The position numbers and the translations under genes were made by a program. Source: Pomphorhynchus laevis (Eukaryota > Acanthocephala > Palaeacanthocephala > Echinorhynchida > Pomphorhynchidae). Taken from it: a stretch of 64,000 nucleotides of DNA. A model generated the notes under the pieces. That model searched no databases. It was not told the origin of the DNA and saw only the letters and a list, made by a program, of their open reading frames with translations. The stretch covers positions 1 to 64,000 of the forward strand of contig WNNJ02003692.1 in assembly GCA_012934845.2 (NCBI GenBank). The letters run 5' to 3'. Each line of letters begins with the position of its first letter. The stretch's first letter is position 1. Below, piece after piece: positions 21,863 through 32,239 of this stretch.

Positions 21863-22700
21863 TATTATTATCTCTGTAAAACATTGATCGTTCAAATATC
21901 CACTGCCCTTATACAATATTTTTTAAAATCGAAAATTTCCAACTACTGGGGCCTGTTTAAACAACCAGCATTAGTAAGGAGCGAGGAATTTATTTCTAGA
22001 TTTAAAGTTTTCAACAGTCGCAAGATCAATTCAAAAGCTTTGCTAATATGCATTCTAGAAAAGCACCGGCTTAAATAAATTTTCCAAGTCTGCCCTTCCG
22101 TTTTGTTAAAATTTCTTCGCTCGTTTGCATAAGCTTACAGTACTCACACAGACGTTTGCTATAGCTCGACTTTTAAAGAGAGTATATTGAACTTAGTTCA
22201 GTATTAATCTTCATAGATATATGTAATTAGATTAACTCTTTCTTCATGCGTTTTAGGACGTCTTTCAAAAGAGCTCTATCATAAATTGTATATATTTTAC
22301 TCGACAATTTACAAGCGTTGATCAATATTCTACGGATCAAACAGTGTAAACCATCAGTGGTTCATGTACAGCTAGTTTCCTCTCAGCACAAGTGAGAGAA
22401 AATGTCACAATATTAAAATGTCGCGATATAATGGAAGATAAAATATTTTACAACGATAAAGAAATTAAAGCCACTATTTTTAATGGGAAAATAAAAATCA
22501 AATTAATATAAAAATGATACTTTAATTTTTAATTTTAAATCTAATTATTAGTTCTTAAATACCTAAGCAATTTAATTATTTTCTATTATTACATTAATTT
22601 TATCGGTATCGTTTGCTAACTTGTCTTAAATATTTCATAAAAGACAATGACAGTTCTTTCCTTTTAAATTAGAATTATCGACATATTAGAATGTTAAAAT
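21863..22700. other. Non-coding stretch 3' of the EF-hand gene
   Basis: Short open frames here are not conserved-looking. No repeat was recognised. It should contain the 3' UTR of the EF-hand gene next to 22702. Confidence 0.4.
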
Positions 22701-22701
22701 T

Positions 22702-23394
22702 TTAAAGAGACCGAATAATATTTTCAAATTCCTGTGGATTTATTTTTCCGTCTCTGTTCATATCAAATTCTTCAATTAATGTTTCTACTTCATTCCTAGT
22801 GAAAATTCGACTACGCTGTGTACTCACCGCTTGTAATAACTCACCTGTTCCTATTTCACCGCTACCATCAATATCAAGAACATCAAAGACTTCGGCTATT
22901 TCTGGATTTGACGATCGTCTGGACGATATTCTGAAAATAAGATCGGTAAACTTATCTATATCTACGAGACTAGTTTGCTCATTTATAACCTCCAGTAAAA
23001 CCTTCGCTAATCTTTTATTATGTCCTTCACTCAAGCGTTTACGATATATATGTTCAATTTCGGATGGACTTAACTTGCCATCGTGATTACAATCAGCTGA
23101 TGTAAATATCTGTATAGTATCTTCTCTAATTTCCTTGAGAATTTTATCAAAGGAAGAATAATCTTCGGTTAAAGAAGGTTCAATGCTACTAGAAACGTCT
23201 TCGAATTTACCAGAGTTCGTCCACAATTTGCATCCATCCTTACACTGTGCTCGGGACATTACAGATTTACCTGTACAAAAATAATGGTAGCATGTAGGCG
23301 AATCGACCATGAGAACGGGCTGGTCTATACTAAATTTTTTGATAAACGCGTCAACAAAATCAAAAGAATCCGCATCATCCACTTCGGTGTTCAT
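22702..23394 (-). CDS. EF-hand calcium-binding protein, 230 aa, single exon
   Basis: Three canonical EF-hand loops are visible: residues 101-112 (DCNHDGKLSPSE), 174-185 (DIDGSGEIGTGE) and 211-222 (DMNRDGKINPQE). A fourth, between them near 140-150, is degenerate (no acidic loop pattern). The N-terminal third has no EF-hand but a Cys cluster at residues 35-55 (C35, C40, C51, C55) and acidic stretches. The start ATG at 23394 has an in-frame stop 12 bp upstream, so it is the likely start unless an upstream exon joins at a nearby AG. No membrane segment or signal peptide is seen. The arrangement is of the calmodulin/calcineurin-B type, but I cannot name an orthologue. Expected role: cytosolic Ca2+ sensor. 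Confidence 0.85.
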   Translation of the reverse strand: MNTEVDDADSFDFVDAFIKKFSIDQPVLMVDSPTCYHYFCTGKSVMSRAQCKDGCKLWTNSGKFEDVSSSIEPSLTEDYSSFDKILKEIREDTIQIFTSADCNHDGKLSPSEIEHIYRKRLSEGHNKRLAKVLLEVINEQTSLVDIDKFTDLIFRISSRRSSNPEIAEVFDVLDIDGSGEIGTGELLQAVSTQRSRIFTRNEVETLIEEFDMNRDGKINPQEFENIIRSL

Positions 23395-23673
23395 ATTTCT
23401 GCTTTAAATTTGGGAATTAAATCTGATATTACGCAAATTGTAAAAAGGCATGTTAGGATTATTGTCATACAATTAAACAAGCGATATATAATTACATGTT
23501 CTATTTGCACTCAATAAATTTTCAAACATCTTTTTTGATAAATATTATAATTCTATTTCCTACTTATAAATACAGCGATTATTGTTTAATCGTGATACTT
23601 ATTATCAATATGCGAATTTTGTTAAAGATATTTGTTATCCATTTCCTTGAATTTAGCAAATTTTAATTTATAG

Positions 23674-23815
23674 AAACCATCATCATACTGATGATGGTTT
23701 ATATAACATCCAATATTTTAACGGAAACTGCCATCATCAGTATGATGATGGCAGTTTCTATTAAAATTTCTATCAGTATGGCAGTTTCTATTAAAATATT
23801 GGATAATCGATTTTT
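23674..23815. repeat. Nested perfect palindromes upstream of the EF-hand gene
   Basis: 23674-23700 has 12-bp arms (AAACCATCATCA / TGATGATGGTTT) with a 3-nt loop. 23724-23758 has 16-bp arms (GAAACTGCCATCATCA / TGATGATGGCAGTTTC) with a 3-nt loop. Outer words ATCCAATATTTTAA (about 23709) and TTAAAATATTGGAT (about 23790) pair as well, and GGCAGTTTCTATTAAAAT occurs twice. The stretch could fold into one long stem or a cruciform. Confidence 0.85.
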
Positions 23816-25060
23816 TTTTGATTTTCCTTGGTTCCTATAAATTAAAATTTGTATTTATATAAATCATCATCCAAAATATTTGAGACATTTTTTTGTGTTT
23901 TTAGCATGCATTGGCAATGCATGTCATCGAAGCTTGTAAAAATCTGAATTTTATATGGCAATTAGTAAGTAAATTTAGATTTTAATTATTATGTAATCGA
24001 TTATTTGATAAAATCCACAAAAGCAGTTAAACAACAGTTTGTTTTACAGCAGTACATTATTTTGTCCTTGATTTCCAGAATTTAATCCATTATATATTTT
24101 CTTGTTTAACAACAATTTCCTTCTTTTATTTAATTAAATTCAAAATAGATCTATGCCAAGTATTAAGTTACCAAACATAATGTTAAGATTATCAGTAATG
24201 ATGCTAAAAGTTTTCTTCAGTAAATCACCCAACCATACTTTTTTTACTTTATCTATATTTAAATTCATTTATAATTTTTAACTCATTTCTACATTTCATT
24301 TTTGGCACCTTATCACAGAATAATATATTATTTAACCATTCGATCTATAACTTAAATATTAGACTATTAGAATATTTGGATTATTATTGAACATTATATT
24401 TTGTTTATCGTTGCAACTTAGACAACAATTTGATTCGCATAAATAATGTAAAGAATGCAGCTTTCACTAATTTACACCTTACGTTCAGCAAATTAATTGA
24501 TTTTTAAGTAAAGTTAAATTTAAATTTAATTGGTTTGAAACATATCCATTATATTTAAGCTTAATCTCGTCCTTTAAACATTATAACGTACGGTTCTTTA
24601 ATGAGCCTTTGAGTATTATTAAATTTTCACTAATTTTAGTTAATTTTCACACTTCAATCGATTTATATATATTCTTTTCGTGAATATTATTGAAATAAAT
24701 TATTTGGATTCTTTAATCCATGTTGCAGTAGTCTGTTTTTTTTCTGGTTAATTGTACGAATTTAATGTGATGACTTAATTTTATATTTTAGTGCTTTTTC
24801 TCATTTTTTCTGATCAATTGTTCGAATATTGTCCTCTGGTATTGCCATCCATTGAAGATGCATGCCACCGACTGTGAATAAAACTTTAGTTTAATATCAA
24901 AATATACAAATTCTTTACAGTTATTTTTAACACTTCCGCTATACTTAATCAACTAAATAGGACGAAATCCGTAGCTAATGGTCACATAACTCATTATGTC
25001 ATATTGTAGCAACAAAAGATCATATCGAATAACGGTATAAAAATTCACATTATTACGATA
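23816..25060. other. AT-rich intergenic stretch
   Basis: No coding signal is seen. It holds diffuse AT runs and a GCATTGGCAATGCATG self-complementary word near 23910. I recognise no mobile element. Confidence 0.4.
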
Positions 25061-25625
25061 AGTATACCGTCAGTCATTCCGTGTGTTGCAACTGAGCCCG
25101 TGCTGAGTCCTATAGATACCACTATTCAGTTCGAGTCAGCTACAACTTCACGTTATAGTGAAGCAAGACTTGATGTTCTGCGCACGGGTCTGTTCGGAAG
25201 ACGAAGCGAATGCGTCTTAATGGACATCGCTGTATTCAAATGTCATGCTGCGTCTTATTCTGAGAGATCGCCTTAATCGGTCCACAGCTATCACGAGTCT
25301 CGCCAAAACGCTTGTTACCTTGAACGTATTGTAACTGTGGAGCGGGTTGAATTCACACCGATAGTGTTTTCATCTTCTTGAGGCGTTGGAAAGGCTGAAG
25401 ATTGTGTTCTGAAGACACTAGCCCGGATGCTGGCCAATATGCGCGAAACAGACTATACCACGTGTATCGCACTTATCCGGCGAAAGCTAAGCTTCTCTCT
25501 AGCGCGATCAACATATATGTGTATTCGCAGCCCTCGTTCAGCATTTCACCGGTTCGAGCACGGACAGCAGATTCATTCGGGGATAACCAGTTGTGGATCC
25601 GCTACGGATGGCTGAGGATTTTATG
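25060..25625 (+). pseudogene. PD-(D/E)XK-like domain fragment of an RT element, ARLD type
   Basis: One plus-strand frame with only two internal stops reads ARLDVLRTGLFGRRSECVLM, MDIAVFKCHAASYSERS, YHESRQNACYLERI, VEFTPIVFSSS and LIRRKLSFSLARSTYMCIRS. This is the pattern ARLD-x(n)-(F/M)D(V/I)xVF ... SFTPLVFS-x-GG ... RxxLSFALLRS that I know from the C-terminus of invertebrate RT-bearing proteins. The two acidic positions (ARLD, MDI) suggest a restriction-like nuclease core, which is inference. No RT is adjacent on this strand upstream. Confidence 0.65.
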
Positions 25626-25639
25626 AATGGAGTTTTAGA

Positions 25640-26175
25640 TGTAATATATAATGATGATATTGTAATATTGTAATTTTTGTTGAAAAAAATTATAACCGTT
25701 TCTTCCAAGCAACTTATTATTTTTATCGTTTAGTGTGCCACTAGCAAAATCTAATTAAGTTCTTTTTAAGCATACAGGTGTTTCACGCTATCCGTTTAAT
25801 TAATGCTGCTAATATCAGCAATATTATTATTGAAAGCGGTGTCGACGGGTAAGTATATATTTTAAATGACGGATTCACACGTAATTACGTGAATGACATC
25901 AGATGAATAATAATATTAATGTCACATATCCTCAGTGATCAAAACTTGGAATTATTTAAGTTTTGTTGGAAGATGTCAAACTTTAATTATAGAAATATTA
26001 TAGACCACTTTAGTGGTAGTAATTGTTTTAAATCATTTACAGAAACAGGCTTACTAGGATCTCGACAGATGTGCAATACAAATTTGGAATGAAGGTTTGA
26101 ATGAACTACAGTTTTTGCCTTACTTTGTAATATAAACGCAATTTGACACTAATTTACGTTGATCAAGTGGATTAA
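25640..26175. other. AT-rich spacer between RT-element fragments
   Basis: No coding pattern is recognised in about 540 bp. Confidence 0.4.
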
Positions 26176-26375
26176 GAAAAATGGGCTTCGTTTCAGGTAG
26201 TGGAACCTCTGATGCGATATTTGCAGCTAGACAACTCATTGAAAATCATACCGAGAAAAAAACACCCGATCTACATGGCATTCCTAGATCTGGAAAAGGC
26301 ATTTGACAGGATAATAATAAAAAGTTTGAGGAAATTATTTTTAATTTATACAATTCAGGTTCTCTCAAATAAGCA
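26176..26375 (+). mobile_element. Reverse transcriptase fragment (RTE/BovB-like finger-palm)
   Basis: The frame reads GTSDAIFAARQLIENHTEKK, then PIYMAFLDLEKAFDRI, the GTxDAIF...(L/Y)xAFLDLEKAFDR block that opens the palm of non-LTR RTs. Only about 190 bp remain. It faces the minus-strand fragment at 26390. Confidence 0.75.
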
Positions 26376-26389
26376 TCAAACCTAATTTT

Positions 26390-26970
26390 TTAAATGTTCA
26401 ATGTGACTGCTTTAATAACTGTCAATTTCGCATACACCAAGCGTTCTCCCCTAACCAGTGCTATTCCAATTTTTCTCCTTAAATATGAGATGTTATCACA
26501 ATATTTAGTTTCGTCACTGTGTGATCTAATGGAGGCAATGCGCCTCAACATACTGTCAGCCTCTGAACCAAGACCACCTGAAGTGGATACAATGAATGGA
26601 ATAAAAGTAGCCTTTTCGATATTCACGACCCGTTCCAATTATTTAGCTTTCTTTCTATTTTGATTGTACTCAAAGGCTTGTTGAGGGCTCGAAGAAGCGT
26701 AAGACTGTGCAAGTAAGTTGAAATATTAACATCCAGAAATGTTAGCACAGTCATAATTTCGGAGAGCCCAATGCATGCTATATCTAATCTTGCGTTCTGA
26801 TCATTACACGTTGTTGGTGTACTAAATACGTGCGAGTTTTCAATTCTAGACAGAACCGGCTCAATCTATACATTCCTGCATATTTTCTTCAATTCAAATC
26901 CTAGGACATCACGAATTATGTTGTGCCTGGCTATGGTATGTCCGTTTGTTTTGCACGATAGCGCATGTGA
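26390..26970 (-). pseudogene. PD-(D/E)XK-like domain fragment of an RT element, ARLD type (second copy)
   Basis: The minus strand reads SCKTNGHTIARHNIIRDVLG, NARLDIACIGLSEI, VLTFLDVNIS, then KATFIPFIVSTSGGLGSEAD and SYLRRKIGIALVRGERLVYA. It has the same block order as 25060-25625 plus the upstream Cys/His-rich RHNxIRD block. Stops and at least one frame change interrupt it. Confidence 0.65.
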
Positions 26971-26989
26971 AGTTAATAATAATAAAGTT

Positions 26990-27062
26990 ATAAATATTAA
27001 TTTATTTAACGTGGCAAATGCGTGCCAACTGCATTAGTGCTTACATAACCACTAACAAAAAA
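26990..27062 (-). mobile_element. LINE 3' terminal stub
   Basis: Only the tail is present: minus sense GTTATGTAAGCACTAATGCA, then GTTGGCACGCATTTGCCACG and TTAAATAAATT. The tail hairpin is weaker than in the other copies. Confidence 0.7.
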
Positions 27063-27097
27063 GAACACAGCAAAAGTCACAGATTAATTATTTAATT

Positions 27098-27195
27098 GAG
27101 CTCACTAGGATATATGAGCTCACTAGGATATATGAGCTCACTAGGATATATATACTTTATATTAGCTCACTAGAATACCTAGTGAGCTCATATGG
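27098..27195. repeat. 18-bp tandem repeat facing its own inverted copy
   Basis: Three copies of GAGCTCACTAGGATATAT are followed, after about 25 bp of AT, by AGCTCACTAG and then the reverse complement CTAGTGAGCTCATAT. The array can fold on itself. Confidence 0.9.
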
Positions 27196-27594
27196 TATGC
27201 GCTGCGTTTTCACGGTGTTCCGAAGGAACTCGTAACCTAGGTTAATCTGCTATATAAAACTTGCACACGCATGTCAAAGCAGCAGGCACTTCTAGCGATT
27301 TTAAAATAACGGTTTGGGTTCATTAAGCATTTATTTTTTTGTAGATGTGAGTGAAGAATAATATTAATACTAAATTATTATATTAATACTAATATTATTA
27401 TATTAATACTATATTACTACTAATAATACTAGTGCAAATCATATTCCGATTAGATTAATTATTTTGTTTTTTAAGTAAATTTGGTTTTTTAAAGTTATAG
27501 GTTATTAGCCGCAAATGGCCTTTTCAACTAATCATAAAAAATTACAAATTAGGAAAACTGTATGTTTTAAATAGTTGATAATTATTCATTATTG
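27196..27594. other. AT-rich spacer
   Basis: No gene or known repeat is seen up to the MITE at 27595. Confidence 0.4.
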
Positions 27595-27779
27595 ATGAAT
27601 TATTTGAGCTGGATCAACGGAAAGAATAAATTATTTTTGATATTTCGTTAACTTCTGTTAGCATCTTCAGAAAATTACTGAAGTTAGCTAACTTTTAAAA
27701 TTTCTGAAGATGCTAACAGAAGTTAGCTTAATATCAAAAATAATTTATTCTTTCCTTTGATCCAGCTCCAATAATTCTT
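27595..27779. mobile_element. MITE, GGAGCTGGATCAA family (copy 2)
   Basis: Terminal inverted repeats ATGAATTATTTGAGCTGGAT and ATCCAGCTCCAATAATTCTT pair over about 23 bp. Both arms continue with TTTGATATTTCG-type sequence and a second inverted block CTTCTGTTAGCATCTTCAG / CTGAAGATGCTAACAGAAG. The outer ends match the MITE at 40838-40984. No coding capacity. Confidence 0.85.
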
Positions 27780-28095
27780 ACAAATAATATGTGAATAATA
27801 TTTAAAACCACGTTTAATTCTAAATACTGTAAGATAAAATTAAGGTGCAATGTAATCAGCATACAGTAACGTTATTTAGTTCAAGACATCATTTTCAGAC
27901 ATTAAAATACATTCTCCTCATAGTTAGCACCTGGGAAAAAGTAAAATTGTAATAATATAAGTCCTGGAAATTTTTTAATCTTCCGAAACTAGCGATAAAG
28001 CATTCTCAAGATTTTTTTAAAAAGAACCCTATATTTTGCCTTCAATAAACAATTGAGTTAATATCAGTTAATATCACAATCAGAATGTTGGTTGA
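27780..28095. other. AT-rich spacer before LINE E
   Basis: No feature is recognised. The 5' edge of LINE E could begin anywhere up to about 28120. Confidence 0.35.
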
Positions 28096-28125
28096 TATCA
28101 TTGCACACTTTTATGTCGTCAGCAT

Positions 28126-29235
28126 ATGGCAATATTATACAATCACATCTTAAAATATTCTTCGTGGTACGACGAAGAATTTCTACCTCATTCCACGAAA
28201 AACCCAACCCGGATTCATCTGGTGCTGCTCTTTCCCATCTCTGTTATTGTGGTCAACCCACCAAGGCACCTATCGTCTAATACTCATTGTCATAAACTTC
28301 ACATTGTTTATTTGAATGCTCTCAGTTTATGCAATAAAATCGACGAATTACATTTAAGGTCATCCAAACTTAGGCCAGACATCATTGATATCACTCAAAC
28401 GTGGCTCCATTCAGATATTCTAGACAGTGAAATAGCGCTCGATGGATATACACACTTACGCGCAGACCGACTATCATCCAGGGGCGGTGGCATCGTTCTT
28501 TATGCTAAAGATCCCCGATTTTTCAAAACCATTGAATCTTCGTGTGGGCAAGATATCAGCTCTGACTTACTGTACGCCACTTCTAGGGACACTAAAATTG
28601 GTGCCTTCACTATAAGCCTCCTCGATCGCCCCCACTTCGTCGCCCGTCTCGGATATTTGCAATTCATTATTCATGCACACATCATCTGGTTCACCTACAT
28701 TGATTCTGGGCGACTTCAATGTGCCCACATCGATTGGGACTTGATGATCCCCACTTCTCGTTGTGACGTCAACTTTTCAAGCTTATTAGATACCTTCATC
28801 TTTCTCGACCTTACTCAGCATGTAAGGGAATTCACTCGTGTTCGAGGATCAAGTCGCTCAATTTTAGATCTATGCCTCTCAAGTAGTGAGCATTTGGTGA
28901 ATCTTATAAAGTACTTTCCTCCTCTCGGCTGCAGCGATCACCGTCTTTTATCCATTCGGTCTTCTCTAATGAGTCGTTCTCGCACTTCATGCCACTCCCT
29001 AAATATGCACAAAGCCGAATATGCTAAACTGAGAGAGTCGCTGTTCCGAGTAGTATCGCCAGATCCCTCACTACATGGAATTGAGTTTGCATGGGATTTT
29101 TTCAAGTGTACTCTAGAGGCTGTCATTAGCTATCATAGCCCGGTTAAACGATCCTCTAGTGTTGCCCCTCGTTCACCCTGGATTGATCGTCAGGTCAACA
29201 GTGCCATAAAGTTGCGTGACCGCAAATTCCAATAA
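28126..29235 (+). pseudogene. LINE E APE-type endonuclease domain (open frame)
   Basis: The frame reads IVYLNALSLCNKIDELHLRS, DIIDITQTWLHSD, ALDGYTHLRADRLSSRGGGI, and later GCSDHRLLSIRSS. These follow the APE-nuclease order N ... ETW ... R-x-D-R-x(n)-GGG ... SDH. The catalytic Glu of the usual ETW reads Gln (TQTW), and the usual GDFN block reads GRLQ. So the enzyme would be inactive although the frame is open. The plus-strand ATG at 28126 is not necessarily the native start. Confidence 0.8.
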
Positions 29236-31148
29236 TTTAAAAAATGGCTATTGTTCCTACCGACTATACAAACAGACAAGACACTTTGCAACATCGTTAA
29301 AAAGATCCAAGCGCAAGCATTTCATTGATTCCATCTGCCGCTGTTGAGGGGGGGGCAACTCATCCCGTTTTTTAAACATATCATATCCCATCTGAAGCCC
29401 GGAAATATAATTCCATGTCTCGCCAACGAACAAGGGACAATTCTGAATGACCAGAAGCTCATAGCAGAGGAATTCGGTATTCACTACTTAAAGATCGCAT
29501 CCGCGGTCCTTTCGTCTTCCAACTATACCCGGTCCTCTGCTCTCCAGAATCATAGATAATGCGTATTTGATTTGAGCGGGCGTGACGTGTTGGAAGTACT
29601 GAGACAGCTGCCGAATTCACTTGCTGCTGATCCTGACAGACTGCCTCCCTTACTTTTTTAGGAATCAGCTGATATGTTATGTAGACCGCTTTTTTAAATT
29701 ATTTCAGTGCTCGATATCTAGCGGCATACTTCCTAATGACTTGAAGAAGTCTCTGGTTCTTCCACTGCTCAAGAAGGGCGAACGTACTTCTGTGAATAAT
29801 TACCGACCTATCAGTCTCACTTGTGTGGCTTGTAAAGTTCTCGAAAAACTAATTGATAAAGCTCTCCGTTTCCACCTTGAAAGTCTCAATATATTCAGTG
29901 ATGTACAACAAGCTTCAGGAAGAACAGATCTACGATCACCAATCTTGCAACATCAAGAAAAGTTGGGCTGATTCCATGCGATCAGGTGTTGGAATCTATG
30001 TGATTTTATTTGATGTCTAAAGCCTTCGACTGTGTGAAACATGACATTACTCTCAGCACTTTGGCACTAGGTATCAGAGGTTATATTCAAAGATGGCTGC
30101 ATTTATTCCTAACATATCATTTATTCGCAGTCAAAATCGGTGGTGTATTGTCTGAATGGCGTCATATGTTTGTAGGGGCTAGTCAACGTCTACATCAACT
30201 CACCCCTTCTGTCATAAATTCACAGTGTCGTCTGTACGCTGACGACCTCAAAATATGGCGTTAATTGATTAGTCCCAGTGATGTAACTATACTCTAGAAA
30301 GATGTCGAGATGGTTTCTCGATGGTGCAATGATGTCGGACTCAAAGTGAACCCTGCGAAACGTTTCCACCTAAATATTGGAAAAGGGACCTTCAGTGGTA
30401 GCTACCGAATTGGTGGCTGTCAGATTGTATAGGTCTCGCAAATGTCGGGCATGGGTGTGATTGTAACTAGTGACTTAGGCTTGCGCTCTCATGTCGATCA
30501 TGTTGTAAGCAAGTGCGTTCGCCTCTTCGGTCTAGTATGTAGGGTGTTCGGTCATCTTGATTCTGTGGGATTGCGTACCCTTTACCAATGCGTAATCTTC
30601 CCACACATGCTGTATGGGTCCGTCGTTGCTCACCCGCAGTTTCAGCTTGAGCTGGACGCTTACGAGCGCATTATCCATCGGTGCACACATTTGATGCGGT
30701 CCATACCTTCGTTACCTTACGAGAAACGCCTGCGCTGTCTTGACGTTCCCCCAGTGAAAATTTCACTGAAATTTAATGATCTGATGTTCGTGTGGAGGTG
30801 CTTGACCACCCCAGACCACTGTTGCAAGGACACGTTTGAGCTAAGAACCAACGATCGCCTACGTGGTCACAACTATATGCTGAAGAGAAGACGAGCCTGC
30901 AACAAACGAATATCAACAATCCATGATAGAATTGTACCTATCTGGAATGGTCTACCTGCTGTGACGATAAATGGTAACCTGGGGAGTTTTAAACGACGGT
31001 TGCGAAATTACCTCAGGATGCGTTGTCGTCATGCCTGAATTGCACATTATTTCGTTTATTTATTTAATTTTTAATTTTTCTTCTGTTTTCCATGTTGTGA
31101 ACCAACATGTTCGAGCTGTTCAAGCTCTTTTTATTGTCGAAAATATAA
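28126..31148 (+). mobile_element. LINE family E, ORF2 with open endonuclease region (CR1-like)
   Basis: EN and the first linker (28126-29235) form one open frame of 369 codons. RT (about 29690-30265) is broken by several stops. The C-terminal core (30442-31038) is open again for 198 codons, ending VPIWNGLPAV then LGSFKRRLRNYLR, the typical CR1 tail. The 3' UTR ends near 31148 with GAGCTGTTCAAGCTC, a 5-bp stem with a 5-nt loop. No ORF1 is found upstream. RT motifs: NNYRPISLTCVACKVLEKLI, SKAFDCVKHD, LYADDLKIW. The VPQG block is destroyed. Confidence 0.9.
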
Positions 31149-31553
31149 TTGCTATGACCTAATCTCATATATTCACACTTTTTAATATCAATCCGATTCC
31201 AGTATTTAAGGACTATCGACAACCTGTTTAAGATATTTTGAAAGTCATTTCGATCCTTTCTGGCTTTAATCAATTTCCATACCTTTACATCGTCGGCAAA
31301 AGCTAAAACACTGCAATCCTCAATTAAATCTAGTAGCTGATTTATAAATATGTTAAACAACAAGGGTCCTAAGATTGATCCCTGTCGTACTCCTGAGGTG
31401 ATAGGACGATAAGACGATAGGCATTGACCTACACGAACAGCAAAGGATCTATCTTTAAGAAAATCTTGAATCTAGCTTATAATGGAGCGATTGACTTTAT
31501 AAGACTCAAGGGTGGAAATTAGCATTTTGTGGGGCACCCTATCAAAAGCCCGT
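31149..31553 (-). mobile_element. LINE family G RT fragment, antisense, between two LINE E tails
   Basis: The minus strand reads RAFDRVPHKMLISTLES, FAVRVGQCLSSYRPITSGVR, RQGSILGPLLFNIFINQL and LAFADDVKVWKLIKARKDRN. The order and spacing are normal for a CR1-like RT palm, with FADD in place of YADD. One stop. It is bounded exactly by the end of LINE E on the left and a second LINE E tail on the right. Confidence 0.85.
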
Positions 31554-31745
31554 CACCTGCTGTGACGATAAATGGTAACCTGGGGAGTTTTAAACGACGG
31601 TTGCGAAATTACCTCAGGATGCGTTGTCGTCATGCCTGAATTGCACATTATTTCGTTTATTTATTTAATTTTTAATTTTTCTTCTGTTTTCCCTGTTGTG
31701 AACCAACATGTTGAGCTGTTCAAGCTCTATTTGTTGTCGAAAATA
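31554..31745 (+). mobile_element. Second LINE E 3' tail (about 192 bp)
   Basis: It repeats 30954-31148 with about five differences, including the last coding residues (NLGSFKRRLRNYLR, RCRHA), the stop and the whole 3' UTR. One copy of the tail hairpin region has GTTGAGCTGTTCAAGCTC. Confidence 0.95.
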
Positions 31746-31799
31746 TAATAATAAGATCAAATAGATTTAACTAAGTTGTCTTGACTTATGCATAAACAC

Positions 31800-32180
31800 A
31801 TACAAATCAACTTCTGAGATTAATTGTCCATCAATGGAAAACGGTGAGCTTACGAACGACGCCAATACCATTGCCAACGCATTCCTCGATCAATTTACAT
31901 TAGATAGTCATAATTGTCAACGTCATCATCAGATACCGATAACGAAATTCCCTGGTTACAAGTTTCTTCCATGTGATAACGGTGAGGTATTTAATGAACC
32001 CCGATAACTACCACGTTCGATTACTTCAGGAGCAGACAATATTCCTCCAATTCTTTTTCGTCAGCTTGCTTCGGTTATAGACGAGCCAGTTTATGGAATT
32101 TCTTCCTCTTTTCTGGCAGGATTCCTTTAAAATCTTGCGAATGAATTCATAAACGAAGCATGACTTTGAAATTTGAGTAA
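31800..32180 (+). mobile_element. LINE linker/early RT fragment (family I)
   Basis: The plus strand reads LTNDANTIANAFLDQFTLDS, later PRSITSGADNIPPILFRQLA, the linker and first RT block (S-x-G-x-D-x-I-P). Two stops. It ends before the NYRP block. Confidence 0.6.
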
Positions 32181-32239
32181 ACAGAATTGTTAGCGATATC
32201 ATCATTTAAAGAAAGCATTCCGTCCTTTATTGCCCAATC

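Noticed and set aside
27098-27195. CRISPR-like short repeats
   Set aside because: Units abut with no spacers, one is inverted, and the DNA is clearly eukaryotic.
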